Below, one piece after another: positions 28,761-38,196 of a stretch of DNA of 64,000 nucleotides. Location of the stretch: contig NZ_KI912183.1 in the NCBI RefSeq assembly GCF_000189755.2, forward strand, positions 238,366-302,365. Reading direction: 5' to 3'. Made by a program: the position numbers and the translations under genes. Source of the stretch: Desulfotomaculum nigrificans DSM 574. Lineage in GTDB: Bacteria > Bacillota > Desulfotomaculia > Desulfotomaculales > Desulfotomaculaceae. Numbering within the stretch: the stretch's first letter is position 1; each line of letters starts with the position of its first letter. Under the pieces are notes generated by a model that saw only the letters and a list, made by a program, of their open reading frames with translations, ran no database searches and had not been told where the DNA came from.

Positions 28761-30374
28761 TTGGCTAAAGGTTACTTAACAATTGTTCTGCATGCCCATT
28801 TACCATATGTACGACACCCGGAAGATGAAAATTTTTTGGAAGAAAGATGGTTTTACGAAGCAATTACCGAGACCTATATACCATTAATTGATACTTTTAC
28901 CAGGTTGGTTCGGGATAATATACCCTTCCGGCTAACCTTTTCCCTTTCACCGACTCTGGTGTCAATGCTCACTGATCCTTTGCTCCAGCAGAGGTATCTA
29001 CGTCACCTCAACAAGCTTATTGAACTGGCCCATAAGGAAGAAAGCAGAACCTACGGTACACCCTTTCATCAAACAGCTTTGATGTACAAAGATAAATTTC
29101 AAAGGGCCTATGATATCTTTGTACATGAAAATGACTGTAATTTGGTCCAAGCTTTTAAAAGGCTCCAGGATCTGAACCGCTTAGAAATTATCACCTGTGC
29201 TGCCACCCATGGGTTTTTACCGTTGATATTTAATCGGCAAGCCGTTAGGGCGCAAATTGAAACTGCTGTTAATGTCCATCGCCATCACTTGGGGCAGGTA
29301 CCTTGGGGCATCTGGTTACCCGAGTGTGGTTATGCCCCGGGAATTGACGATATTTTACAGGAGTATGGAATTAGATACTTCTTTTTGGATAGTCATGGGC
29401 TGCTGTATGCCTACCATCGGCCCAGGTTTGGACTTTATGCACCTATTTATTGCCCGTCCGGGGTGGCGGCCTTTGGTCGGGATATAGAAAGTTCCAAGCA
29501 GGTATGGAGTGCTACGGAAGGTTATCCCGGAGATCCCGATTACCGTGAATTTTACCGGGATATTGGTTATGATCTGGATTACGATTATATTAAAGATTAC
29601 ATTCATCCAGATGGTATCCGGGTTCATACCGGCATTAAGTATCATCGCATCACCGGTAAAGTTGATTTGGCTGATAAACAGCCTTACCATCCTGACTGGG
29701 CGGCCAACAAAGCAGATATCCATGCAGCTAACTTTATGTTCAATCGGGAAAAACAAATCGAATATCTATCCACCATGATGGAACGACCGCCATTAATCAT
29801 TGCTCCCTATGACGCGGAACTTTTTGGCCACTGGTGGTATGAAGGACCGTTGTGGCTGGAACTTCTCATCAGAAAAATTTCCAGTCAAACCCAAAATATT
29901 GAATTAGTTACGCCAAGTGATTACCTGCGCCGGTTTAACTGTAATCAGGTAACCAGGCCATGTCCTTCCACCTGGGGTGCAGCCGGGTATAATCAGGTAT
30001 GGTTAAACGAAAAAAATCATTGGATTTATCGGCACTTACACATGGCCGCAGACCGGATGAATGAACTGGCCGATCTGTTCCCCCGGGCTGAGGGAACCCT
30101 GGCCAGGGCCCTCAACCAGGCCGGACGTGAGTTGATGCTGGCCCAGAGCAGCGATTGGGCCTTCATTATGGCCACCGGAACAATGGTGCCCTACGCCATT
30201 AGAAGAACCAAAGAACATATTGCTAATTTTTTGCGATTGTATGATGAAATTAAGTATTGCCGTATAAATGAAGAATTTTTATCCCATTTGGAACGGCAGA
30301 ATAATATTTTTCCCCACATTAATTATCGTTCCTGGCGAACCAGAACAGAACCACAGCAGAGTGCTATTTCCTAA
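28761..30374 (+). CDS. GH57 family 1,4-alpha-glucan branching enzyme-like protein
   Basis: A 537-residue glycoside hydrolase family 57 protein. It opens with YLTIVLHAHLPYVRHPE (conserved HAH), carries the nucleophile glutamate in WLPECGYAPG and the acid/base aspartate in IIAPYDAELFGHWWYEGP, followed by the DUF1957 helical domain typical of GH57 branching enzymes. It probably forms alpha-1,6 branches in glycogen. TTG 28761 follows GAGAGGG. It is cotranscribed with the DUF4912 gene and ends in a strong hairpin. Confidence 0.88.
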   Translation: MAKGYLTIVLHAHLPYVRHPEDENFLEERWFYEAITETYIPLIDTFTRLVRDNIPFRLTFSLSPTLVSMLTDPLLQQRYLRHLNKLIELAHKEESRTYGTPFHQTALMYKDKFQRAYDIFVHENDCNLVQAFKRLQDLNRLEIITCAATHGFLPLIFNRQAVRAQIETAVNVHRHHLGQVPWGIWLPECGYAPGIDDILQEYGIRYFFLDSHGLLYAYHRPRFGLYAPIYCPSGVAAFGRDIESSKQVWSATEGYPGDPDYREFYRDIGYDLDYDYIKDYIHPDGIRVHTGIKYHRITGKVDLADKQPYHPDWAANKADIHAANFMFNREKQIEYLSTMMERPPLIIAPYDAELFGHWWYEGPLWLELLIRKISSQTQNIELVTPSDYLRRFNCNQVTRPCPSTWGAAGYNQVWLNEKNHWIYRHLHMAADRMNELADLFPRAEGTLARALNQAGRELMLAQSSDWAFIMATGTMVPYAIRRTKEHIANFLRLYDEIKYCRINEEFLSHLERQNNIFPHINYRSWRTRTEPQQSAIS

Positions 30375-30396
30375 GGGGCTGCACAGGCAGCCCCTT
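30373..30396 (+). terminator. Hairpin after the GH57 gene
   Basis: AAGGGGCTGC (30373-30382) pairs perfectly with GCAGCCCCTT (30387-30396) around a four-base loop. The tail is only weakly T-rich. A short heptamer-like remnant (CCAATGG, CAGCCAATAG) lies at 30442-30470. Confidence 0.7.
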
Positions 30397-30508
30397 ACTT
30401 ATGATTAAATTCTTTACTATATAGGGGTTGTATCAATATAACCAATGGCGAACAGCCAATAGTTCAGAAGGAAATAGTATGATCAAATAGAAATAACCAA
30501 TTAAAGGG

Positions 30509-31237
30509 GTGGTTATCATTTCCAAAGTGGATATCCTGGCCATTGGCGCTCATCCCGATGATGTTGAAACGGGGGCCGGTGGTTTACTTAGCAAATTCAT
30601 TAAATTGGGTTTTACGGCGGGTATAGTGGACCTGACAGCAGGGGAAATGGCCACCAACGGTAATCCGGCGGAGCGGCGGCGGGAGGCATTAAGGGCGACG
30701 GAAATAATGGGGTTACCCTGGCGCAAGTGTCTGGGGATACCTGACCGGGGTATCCAGGTTAACCGGCATAATATTATGCTGCTGGTGCAGGTGATACGAG
30801 AAAGTCGGCCCAAACTTATTTTGTGCCCCTATTGGGAGGAACGGCACCCGGACCACGTTAACGCTTGTCAACTGGTAAAGGAGGCCTATTTTGATGCTGG
30901 TTTACGTAAGATTGAGAGCAATTGGGCTCCTTTCAGACCGCAGCAAATATGGTATTACTTTTTATCCCGGGCCGGTGAACCCAAGTTAATTGTTGACATA
31001 ACCGATGTTTATAATATAAAAAAGGCAGCCTTGGCGGCCCATGTGACCCAGTTTGGCCGCCAGACGGGCCGGTGGGACACCTTTCTTAATACCGGACCCG
31101 GGAGTCTGATGGCGTTAGTGGAAAGCAGAGATCGCTATTTCGGATCTTTAATTGGCTGTATGTATGGGGAAGGTTTTACCATGGACACGCCACTGGCCAT
31201 AAAAAACCCGGTAACCTTGCTGGAGGTGAAGGAGTGA
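30509..31237 (+). CDS. bshB1: Bacillithiol biosynthesis deacetylase BshB1
   Basis: A zinc LmbE-type deacetylase that converts GlcNAc-malate to GlcN-malate in bacillithiol synthesis. The metal site AIGAHPDDVETG is at residues 11-22, with ERHPDHV downstream. DLTAGEMATNGNPAERRREA and the ending GCMYGEGF are BshB1 signatures. At 242 residues it has the expected length. GTG 30509 lies inside its own ribosome site (AAAGGGGTGG), so the true start is uncertain. The stop overlaps the bshA start (GTGA). Confidence 0.93.
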   Translation: MVIISKVDILAIGAHPDDVETGAGGLLSKFIKLGFTAGIVDLTAGEMATNGNPAERRREALRATEIMGLPWRKCLGIPDRGIQVNRHNIMLLVQVIRESRPKLILCPYWEERHPDHVNACQLVKEAYFDAGLRKIESNWAPFRPQQIWYYFLSRAGEPKLIVDITDVYNIKKAALAAHVTQFGRQTGRWDTFLNTGPGSLMALVESRDRYFGSLIGCMYGEGFTMDTPLAIKNPVTLLEVKE

Positions 31238-32349
31238 AGATTGGCATCCTTTGTCATTCAACATACGGCGGCAGTGGTGTGGTGGCGGCGGAACTGGGTA
31301 AGCAACTGGCCCGCCGGGGACACCAAATACATTTTGTAACCATTGGCCGGCCCTTTAGATTAGACAGCTACCAGCACAATGTATTTGTCCACGAGGTGAA
31401 TGCCTTTCACCATCCTTTGTTTGAGGTACCGCCGTACTTTTTAACCCAGGTAAATAAAACAGTTGAGGTAATGCGGCGTTACCAACTGGATCTGCTGCAT
31501 GCTCATTATGCCATTCCCCACTCCGTTGGTGCCCACCTGGCCCGGCAAATTTTAGGTAAACATGTACCGGTGGTAACTACTCTCCACGGCACAGATACCT
31601 CACTGGTGGGGGCGCACCAGGAATTTTTTGCCATCACCAGTCATGGGCTGGCGGTCAGTGATGCCGTTACAGTGGTCTCTAATTTTTTAGCCCAACAAAC
31701 CAGAGCAACCTTTAGCAACCAGCGGGAATTGAAACTGATTTATAACTTCGTGGACTCCGAGGTGTTTAAGCCTGGCAATGATCATGTACGTAAAAGCATG
31801 ACCAGGTCGGGAGAGTCCCTGCTGATACATATTTCAAATTTCCGTCCCCTCAAGCGGGCGGTAGATGTAGTGGAGGTATTTAACCTGGTTCGCCGGCAAA
31901 AACCTTGTCGCCTGATTTTAATAGGTGACGGACCGGATATGCCTTTGGTCCAACGCAGGGTTGGTCAACTAGGCTTAAACAACCATGTCATTTTCCTGGG
32001 GCAACAGGATGCGGTGGCCCCTATACTGGCGGCAGCAGACGTAATGCTGTTACCGTCCTGTTGCGAAAGTTTTGGTCTGGTGGCTTTAGAAGCCCTGTCC
32101 TGTGGAGTACCGGTGATAGCAACTATTGCCGGTGGTATTCCGGAGGTCATTGAGCATGGCCAGGTTGGTTTTTTAACCGGTGTAGGTGATATAGAAAAAA
32201 TGGCTGAGTATACTCTCCTTTTGTTAAGTAATAATGAACTACGGCACAAAATGTCAGTTCAGGCCAGACAACATGCCATTAATAGGTTTAACCCTGAGTA
32301 TTGGGTGGCAAAATATGAAGAAGTTTACCGTTCAGTTTTAAATCAGTAG
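31234..32349 (+). CDS. bshA: N-acetyl-alpha-D-glucosaminyl L-malate synthase BshA
   Basis: A 371-residue GT4 glycosyltransferase making GlcNAc-malate from UDP-GlcNAc and malate, the first step to bacillithiol. Signatures are CHSTYGGSGVVAAELGKQLA, HAHYAIPHSVGAHLARQI, TTLHGTDTSLVG, ISNFRPLKRAVDVV and LPSCCESFGLVALEALSCG. It is translationally coupled to bshB1. The cysteine-adding bshC is not in the window. Confidence 0.94.
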   Translation: MKIGILCHSTYGGSGVVAAELGKQLARRGHQIHFVTIGRPFRLDSYQHNVFVHEVNAFHHPLFEVPPYFLTQVNKTVEVMRRYQLDLLHAHYAIPHSVGAHLARQILGKHVPVVTTLHGTDTSLVGAHQEFFAITSHGLAVSDAVTVVSNFLAQQTRATFSNQRELKLIYNFVDSEVFKPGNDHVRKSMTRSGESLLIHISNFRPLKRAVDVVEVFNLVRRQKPCRLILIGDGPDMPLVQRRVGQLGLNNHVIFLGQQDAVAPILAAADVMLLPSCCESFGLVALEALSCGVPVIATIAGGIPEVIEHGQVGFLTGVGDIEKMAEYTLLLLSNNELRHKMSVQARQHAINRFNPEYWVAKYEEVYRSVLNQ

Positions 32350-32364
32350 TTTGGAGGGGTATCA

Positions 32365-32676
32365 TTGAAAGCAATCACTTTTGGCACATTACTGGCCCAG
32401 GAGGGGCAAAGTGAGGCACTACTCAAAACTATTCAGGAACATATGGATTTACTTAAAAAGCAGGAAGGTTTTGTGGAAGGGTATGTTGCCAGGGATAAAG
32501 GTAATAACCATAAGTTTTTAGTTATTTCCATCTGGCAAAATCAAGAAGCACAGCAGGCTGCTGTGTCTAAACTTACCGGTGATCCGCTGGCCACCAAGGG
32601 ATTCTTTGAGTTAATGCAATTGCTTAACGGTCAGCCTGATTTTGGAAACTACCTAGTGGAAGACATATGCAGATAA
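32365..32676 (+). CDS. Antibiotic biosynthesis monooxygenase (ABM)-like protein
   Basis: A 103-residue dimeric alpha/beta-barrel-type protein with the ABM pattern: GTLLAQEGQSEALLKTIQEH, EGFVEGYVARD, KFLVISIWQNQEAQQA. Such proteins include heme-degrading and quinol monooxygenases, but no diagnostic catalytic residue can be assigned. TTG 32365 follows GGAGGGG, 15 bases after bshA, so it is probably on the bacillithiol transcript. Confidence 0.7.
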   Translation: MKAITFGTLLAQEGQSEALLKTIQEHMDLLKKQEGFVEGYVARDKGNNHKFLVISIWQNQEAQQAAVSKLTGDPLATKGFFELMQLLNGQPDFGNYLVEDICR

Positions 32677-32720
32677 ACAATGGAATAAGGTTAAGGTAAA
32701 ACCGGCAAAGGAGTGGTCAT

Positions 32721-33530
32721 ATGCCTGATTTGCGGGAAGTTGAAGTCGGCACCACAGTGATAACTGCCGTACCGGTGGCCGATGTTTTAGAAAAACCGGA
32801 GGAAGGTGTCCCCCGGACAACCCAGTTACTGATGGGATGGCCCGCACAGGTATTAGGAATGGAAGCAGATTGGCTACATATTCAGGCTGCTGACGGGTCA
32901 CCCGGCTGGGCCAAGATGGACCACTTTAGTTTACCACCATGGCCGGAACAAGTTAGTCAAATAAAAATAAGGCGCGCCACGGCCGACCTTTACTTAATCC
33001 CGGGGGTCACCGCAAAAAAGCTGTGTACTTTGTTTTTGGGCAGTCAATTATATTTGCTTGAGCAAAGGGAGGAATACCTTAAGGTGGTTGTTCCCCGGGG
33101 TGGCACAGCCTTTGTCCATAAAGAGGATGTCAAAATTTTAGAGTCTAATCAACTAACCAAACAAAAAGAAGGGGTCCTGGCAACTGCCGGGCTATTTATT
33201 GGTTCCCCGTACCTTTGGGGCGGAATGACTGTACAGGGGATTGATTGCTCCGGACTAACTTATATGGCTTATTTCGCCAACGGTTACCAGTTGCCGCGTA
33301 ATGCCGAAGATCAATTTAAGGTAGGTAAGCCGGTGGATAAAGCCGATCTACAAACAGGAGATCTGGTGTTTTTCTCCACCATAGATCCGGGTCCGTCTCA
33401 TGTAGGTATTTATCAGGGAGACGGTTTATTTCTAAATGCCAGAACCAAACAGGGCGTCACCACAACATCCCTGGATGATGATTTTTTTGCCTGCCGTTAC
33501 CTGGGGGCCAGAAGGTATTTTGATTTTTAA
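32721..33530 (+). CDS. NlpC/P60 family cell-wall endopeptidase with SH3-like domains
   Basis: A 269-residue C40 peptidase. The N-terminal 145 residues contain two bacterial SH3-like segments that bind peptidoglycan; the C-terminal domain has GIDCSGLTYMAY (nucleophile Cys) and SHVGIYQGDG (catalytic His). This is the layout of gamma-D-Glu-diamino acid endopeptidases such as YkfC. No signal peptide is visible, so it may act on recycled muropeptides in the cytoplasm. AAAGGAG precedes ATG 32721. Confidence 0.88.
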   Translation: MPDLREVEVGTTVITAVPVADVLEKPEEGVPRTTQLLMGWPAQVLGMEADWLHIQAADGSPGWAKMDHFSLPPWPEQVSQIKIRRATADLYLIPGVTAKKLCTLFLGSQLYLLEQREEYLKVVVPRGGTAFVHKEDVKILESNQLTKQKEGVLATAGLFIGSPYLWGGMTVQGIDCSGLTYMAYFANGYQLPRNAEDQFKVGKPVDKADLQTGDLVFFSTIDPGPSHVGIYQGDGLFLNARTKQGVTTTSLDDDFFACRYLGARRYFDF

Positions 33531-33532
33531 GA

Positions 33533-33577
33533 CCCCAAGGCTTTGGTTTTTCAACCCAGCTTGGCCTTTTTTTTAGT
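33533..33577 (+). terminator. Terminator after the NlpC/P60 gene
   Basis: CCAAG and CTTGG arms around a loop of about 25 bases, followed by eight T. The stem is imperfect. Confidence 0.55.
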
Positions 33578-33617
33578 ATAATGATCATAAAATCAGTTTC
33601 GGTAGGGAGCGACAACC

Positions 33618-34301
33618 ATGCAAGTGACTGAAGAAATGATTTTTCCGGTACAATACACCTGCCCCCATTGTGGTAAGCAATTTAGTCACCCGGAAGTTAA
33701 AAGCAAATATATCATTATGGAAAGGCAGGACAGTGATTTTTGCTCTTATTACGCTGCTATTAATCCCATTTATTATGATGTGCTAGTTTGTAGATTTTGC
33801 GGTTATAGTTACACCAAAGAAACCAATGTACCTTTAACTGATCAAGAAAAAGCTGCCATTGGGGCCATTCTGGCTAACTGGCATACCGAAGGATATCAGT
33901 ATGGTGGTTTAAGAACCCTGGAACAGGCGATTAATGCTTATAATCTGGCTATCCTTTGCCAGGAACTCAGAAATGCTAAGGATTCGGTCAAAGGTTCGTT
34001 GTTTTTAAGATTAGCCTGGTTATACCGATACCAGGGTAATAAAGAGAAGGAAACTGTCTGTTTACAACGGGCATTGGAATTTATGATCCGGGCCTACGAA
34101 AGGGAGTCAGGTTCCGAACTCAAAAAAGAATTACGCATGATGTATATCATGGGTGATTTAGCTTACCGGTTGGGTGACATTAAAGAAGCAATCAAGTGGT
34201 TTCAGGCAGTAACCAATCACCCGGGGGCGGCCAGGTATCCGGTATATTCCCGGATGGCCAGATCCCGCTGGCAGGACCTGAGACAGGAATTAAAGAAATA
34301 A
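33618..34301 (+). CDS. DUF2225 family protein with zinc-ribbon and TPR-like region
   Basis: A 227-residue protein of the DUF2225 family. YTCPHCGKQF and LVCRFCGYSY form a four-cysteine zinc ribbon in the N-terminal third, with DSDFCSYYAAINPIYYDVLV between them. The C-terminal part is helical with TPR-like repeats (LAWLYRYQGNKEKETVCLQRALEF). Function is unknown. ATG 33618 follows GGGAGCG. Confidence 0.8.
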   Translation: MQVTEEMIFPVQYTCPHCGKQFSHPEVKSKYIIMERQDSDFCSYYAAINPIYYDVLVCRFCGYSYTKETNVPLTDQEKAAIGAILANWHTEGYQYGGLRTLEQAINAYNLAILCQELRNAKDSVKGSLFLRLAWLYRYQGNKEKETVCLQRALEFMIRAYERESGSELKKELRMMYIMGDLAYRLGDIKEAIKWFQAVTNHPGAARYPVYSRMARSRWQDLRQELKK

Positions 34302-34302
34302 G

Positions 34303-34333
34303 CGAGCCTCCTTTGGGGAAGCTCGTCTTCTTA
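34303..34333 (+). terminator. Probable terminator after the DUF2225 gene
   Basis: CGAGC (34303-34307) pairs with GCTCG (34321-34325) with weak inner pairing, followed by a T-rich stretch. Confidence 0.5.
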
Positions 34334-34336
34334 TTT

Positions 34337-34365
34337 TGCATATCGGAAAGACTTTCCGACATGCA
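34337..34365. promoter_or_regulatory. 29-base near-perfect palindrome
   Basis: Arms TGCATATCGGAAAG and CTTTCCGACATGCA around a single central A, one mismatch. There is no T tail, so it looks more like a protein-binding site than a terminator. It lies 150 bases ahead of dnaE. Confidence 0.5.
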
Positions 34366-34516
34366 CAAGGGCAATTAAGGCTGCCGCCGGCTTGGGCCCC
34401 TTGTGGGTACGCCGGCTTGGTGCCAGCCAGTTTTCTTTGTAGAGGCCTTTTTCAAGCTCCGTGGTAAAATTAATTTCAGTTAGACCAGAATCCGGGTGTA
34501 AAAGAGGTGATTAGCG

Positions 34517-37500
34517 CTGGACGAGTTTGTACACCTGCATGTACACAGTGAATATAGTTTGTTGGACGGTGCAACCAGGATTAAACAGGCGGCTCGGCAG
34601 GCCAGGGAAAGTGGCATGAATGCACTGGCCTTGACGGATCACGGGTGTATGTTCGGGGCGGTGGAGTTTTATAAAACCTGCCACCAAGAAGGGATTAAAC
34701 CCATTCTGGGCTGCGAGGTTTATGTAGCTCCCCGTAGCATGACTGACCGTATTCCTAAGTTAGATGATCAACTCTATCACCTGGTTTTGCTGGCAGAGAA
34801 TCAAGAGGGTTATAAAAATTTATTAAAGCTGGTTTCCCTGGGTTATACCGAAGGATTTTATTATAAACCAAGGGTGGATAAACAAACCCTGGCCCGTTAT
34901 CATAAAGGACTGATCGCCCTCAGTGGCTGCGTGGCCGGTGAGGTGGCGCAACGGATTCTGAGCGGTCAATCCCAGCAGGCCCGCCAAGCAGCCCGGGACT
35001 ATGTAGATATTTTCGGACCCAATAATTATTTTCTGGAGCTACAAGATCACGGTTTTCAGGAGCAGAAAACAGTTAACCGTGAACTGCTGCGGATAGCCGG
35101 TGATATGCAGCTGCCGCTGGTAGCCACCAATGACGTGCACTATCTTAAACGGGAACATGCCTATATTCAAGATGTTTTACTATGTATTCAGACAGGTAAA
35201 AGTGTAAACACACCCGGCAGGATGAAATTTGCATCCCAGGAGATGTATTTAAAAAATCCCCACGAAATGAATTTAGTTTTTGGCGAAATCCCTGAGGCTT
35301 TAACTAACACGGTAAGAATAGCGGAACGCTGTCATGTTGAATTGGAATTTGGCAAGCTGCATCTGCCTTATTTTACGGTACCTGAGGGCTACACTCCGGC
35401 CAGCTATTTACGGGAACTTTGTGAGGCCGGGGCGGTTAAACGGTACGGTCATTGCAGCGGGCCGGTGAAAGAACGGTTAGACTATGAACTTAAAGTCATT
35501 GGCCAAATGGGGTATGATGAATATTTTCTGATTGTTTGGGATTTTATTAAGTTCGCCAGAGAAAGGGGCATTGGTGTGGGACCCGGCCGCGGCTCCGCGG
35601 CAGGCAGTATCGTATCTTATGTATTGGGTATCACCAGTCTGGACCCATTGCGATATGGTTTGCTTTTTGAACGTTTTTTAAATCCTGAGCGCATATCTAT
35701 GCCCGATATAGACGTTGATTTTGACTTTGAACGGCGGGGCGAGGTTATCGAATATATCGTGCAAAAGTACGGCACTGACCGGGTGGCCCAAATTATTACC
35801 TTTGGTACCATGGCCGCCCGGGCGGCCATCCGGGATGTGGGCCGGGCTCTGGATATGTCCTATGGTGAGGTGGACAGGGTGGCCAAGCTGGTACCAGGGG
35901 AATTAAACATGACCATTGCCAAAGCCCTGGCCAGTTCACCGGAATTAAAGGCAGCCTATGACCATGACCCGGAGGTCAAGCGTTTAGTGGATACCGCGGC
36001 CGAATTGGAAGGTATGCCCAGGCACGCTTCCACCCACGCCGCCGGGGTGGTGATCTCCAGGGATCCTTTGGTGGAATATTTACCACTGCATAAAGCGGCC
36101 GATGGCCTGGTGACCACCCAGTTTCCCATGGGTACCGTAGAGGAATTGGGCCTGTTAAAGATGGATTTGTTGGGCCTGCGTAACCTGACGGTGATTAATG
36201 AGGCGGTTAACCTGATCAAACAAACCAGGGGCCGTGCCTTGGATATGAATGCAATTGCCCTGGATGATCAGACCACCTATAATATGCTGGCCCGGGGTGA
36301 AGGGGTAGGCGTATTCCAACTGGAAAGCAGCGGTATGCGCAATATACTTAAAGAACTTAAACCCAGTGCCTTTGAAGATATTGTTGCCCTGGTAGCTTTA
36401 TATCGGCCTGGTCCGCTGGGCAGCGGTATGGTGGAGGATTTCATCCAACGTAAGCATGGTTTAACCAAACCTGATTATTTTCACCCGGATTTAGAACCCA
36501 TCCTGAAGGAAACCTACGGAGTAATTTTATATCAAGAACAGGTCATGATGATTGCCCGGGTGATGGCCGGCTATACTTTGGGACAGGCCGATGCCCTGCG
36601 CAAGGCCATGGGGAAGAAAATTCCGGAAATCATGGCTATGCATCGCCAGTGGTTTATTCACGGAACTACTGTGGATGAAAAGGGTAAGCCACTAAAAAGC
36701 CCCATCCCGGGGGCGGTAGCCCGGGGTTACGATGTGGCGTTGGCGGAAAAAATGTTCGATTTAATGGAATACTTTGCTGGTTATGGTTTTAATAAATCTC
36801 ACTCGGCAGCCTACGCCCTGGTTTCTTACCAGACTGCCTATTTAAAAGCCAATTACGGTGTAGAGTATATGGCCGCCCTGCTTACCTCGGTGCGAGATAA
36901 CACGGATAAAGTAGTTATTTATATAGAAGAATGCCGGCGGATGGGTATTCAAGTGTTACCGCCTGATATTAACCAGAGCCGGGAGAATTTTACCGTGGTT
37001 AACGGTGCCATTAGATTTGGTTTGGCTGCCGTTAAAAACGTTGGCTTAGGAGCAGTGCAGGAGATCATCCGGGCCCGGGAAAAAGACGGTGATTTCACCA
37101 GTTTTACTGACTTTTGCAGTCGGTTGGATACCCGGGTGGTTAACCGCCGGGTGCTGGAAAGTCTGATTAAAGCCGGTGCCCTGGATCAATTTGGCCACCG
37201 GGCCCAGCTGCTTAAAGGGCTGGACGATGGCCTTGAATTAGCAGCCAGAGTGCAGCGGGATAGGAACCAGGGGCAGGTTAGTTTGTTTGACCTGATGACC
37301 GACAAGGCAGAAGAGGCCATGGAAATTCCTCTACCGGATGTGCAACCCCTTACCATCAGGGAACAACTGCAGCTGGAGAAAGAAACTTTAGGGCTGTATA
37401 TTTCAGGACACCCCTTAGCTGAATTTAACTGGCTGATGGAGGCCTTGGAAGCCAGACGGATAGTAGAACTGCTGGAGGCAATGGACGGGCAACCGGTATT

Positions 37501-38131
37501 GGTGGTGAGTAACATTGTCACAATAAAAAGGATAACCTCCCGCAAAGGTGACCTAATGGCTTTCGCAACAGTGGAAGACCTGACCGGGAACTGTGAAGTG
37601 GTAATATTTCCGGATGTTTACCGGCGTTATGCTAAGCTATTAGACCGGGGTTTACCGCTGTTGATCAGGGGGAAAATAAATCATTCCGGTGAAGAGGCTA
37701 AGGTTTTGGCTGAGGAAATATGGCTGCTGGAAGAAATAAGTAAAAAGTTGTGGCTGAAAGTAAACTGTGAAGATGCAACATTAATGAAAGAATTGGAAAA
37801 GGTACTGGCTAAATATCCGGGTAACACACCTGTATTTCTGTTTAATCCCACGAAGCGACAAGTGGTTCCCCTGGAACAGGTACTATGGGTTAATCCGGTA
37901 CCTGAATTAAGAAATGATCTAGCTCAGCTTATAGACTGGGATGATATTAAGCTGCGTTGTGGAATTAATAAAGTAGACCTCATGCCTCAGGCATCTATGG
38001 CACCAGTGACTACCCAGGCACCGCTTCAGAGGAAATCTAAGTTGGAGGGCCCACAAAAACCGGCCATAAATGGGGACCGCTCCTTTGACCCGGACAATTA
38101 CCCGCTGCCAGCCAGTCTCCTGGAACTGTAA
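34517..38131 (+). CDS. dnaE: DNA polymerase III alpha subunit DnaE
   Basis: A C-family replicative polymerase of 1204 residues. The PHP domain opens with VHLHVHSEYSLLDGA; the palm carries the catalytic aspartates in PDIDVDFDFERR and the GPGRGSAAGS block; YQEQVMMIARVMAGY and GYGFNKSHSAAYALVSYQTA are fingers motifs; an OB fold (NIVTIKRITSRKGDLMAFAT) lies near residue 1000. The PHP start motif requires initiation upstream of TTG 34559. The frame is closed by a stop at 34508-34510, and the only start-like codon is CTG 34517, spaced six bases from GAGGTGA. Polymerase type is certain; the CTG start is inferred. Confidence 0.95.
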   Translation: MDEFVHLHVHSEYSLLDGATRIKQAARQARESGMNALALTDHGCMFGAVEFYKTCHQEGIKPILGCEVYVAPRSMTDRIPKLDDQLYHLVLLAENQEGYKNLLKLVSLGYTEGFYYKPRVDKQTLARYHKGLIALSGCVAGEVAQRILSGQSQQARQAARDYVDIFGPNNYFLELQDHGFQEQKTVNRELLRIAGDMQLPLVATNDVHYLKREHAYIQDVLLCIQTGKSVNTPGRMKFASQEMYLKNPHEMNLVFGEIPEALTNTVRIAERCHVELEFGKLHLPYFTVPEGYTPASYLRELCEAGAVKRYGHCSGPVKERLDYELKVIGQMGYDEYFLIVWDFIKFARERGIGVGPGRGSAAGSIVSYVLGITSLDPLRYGLLFERFLNPERISMPDIDVDFDFERRGEVIEYIVQKYGTDRVAQIITFGTMAARAAIRDVGRALDMSYGEVDRVAKLVPGELNMTIAKALASSPELKAAYDHDPEVKRLVDTAAELEGMPRHASTHAAGVVISRDPLVEYLPLHKAADGLVTTQFPMGTVEELGLLKMDLLGLRNLTVINEAVNLIKQTRGRALDMNAIALDDQTTYNMLARGEGVGVFQLESSGMRNILKELKPSAFEDIVALVALYRPGPLGSGMVEDFIQRKHGLTKPDYFHPDLEPILKETYGVILYQEQVMMIARVMAGYTLGQADALRKAMGKKIPEIMAMHRQWFIHGTTVDEKGKPLKSPIPGAVARGYDVALAEKMFDLMEYFAGYGFNKSHSAAYALVSYQTAYLKANYGVEYMAALLTSVRDNTDKVVIYIEECRRMGIQVLPPDINQSRENFTVVNGAIRFGLAAVKNVGLGAVQEIIRAREKDGDFTSFTDFCSRLDTRVVNRRVLESLIKAGALDQFGHRAQLLKGLDDGLELAARVQRDRNQGQVSLFDLMTDKAEEAMEIPLPDVQPLTIREQLQLEKETLGLYISGHPLAEFNWLMEALEARRIVELLEAMDGQPVLVVSNIVTIKRITSRKGDLMAFATVEDLTGNCEVVIFPDVYRRYAKLLDRGLPLLIRGKINHSGEEAKVLAEEIWLLEEISKKLWLKVNCEDATLMKELEKVLAKYPGNTPVFLFNPTKRQVVPLEQVLWVNPVPELRNDLAQLIDWDDIKLRCGINKVDLMPQASMAPVTTQAPLQRKSKLEGPQKPAINGDRSFDPDNYPLPASLLEL

Positions 38132-38196
38132 AAACTTGTAACATACTTGTCCCCCTGATATAATCATGCCAGGATTTTCGGAGGGGGGTATGAAAA

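Noticed and set aside
34384-34420. Two copies of CGCCGGCTTGG
   Set aside because: Short and GC-rich; they may be chance or part of a weak hairpin, with no evidence of function.
34559-38131. dnaE starting at TTG 34559
   Set aside because: It would cut off the PHP-domain opening (HVHSEYS), which is clearly encoded upstream in frame.
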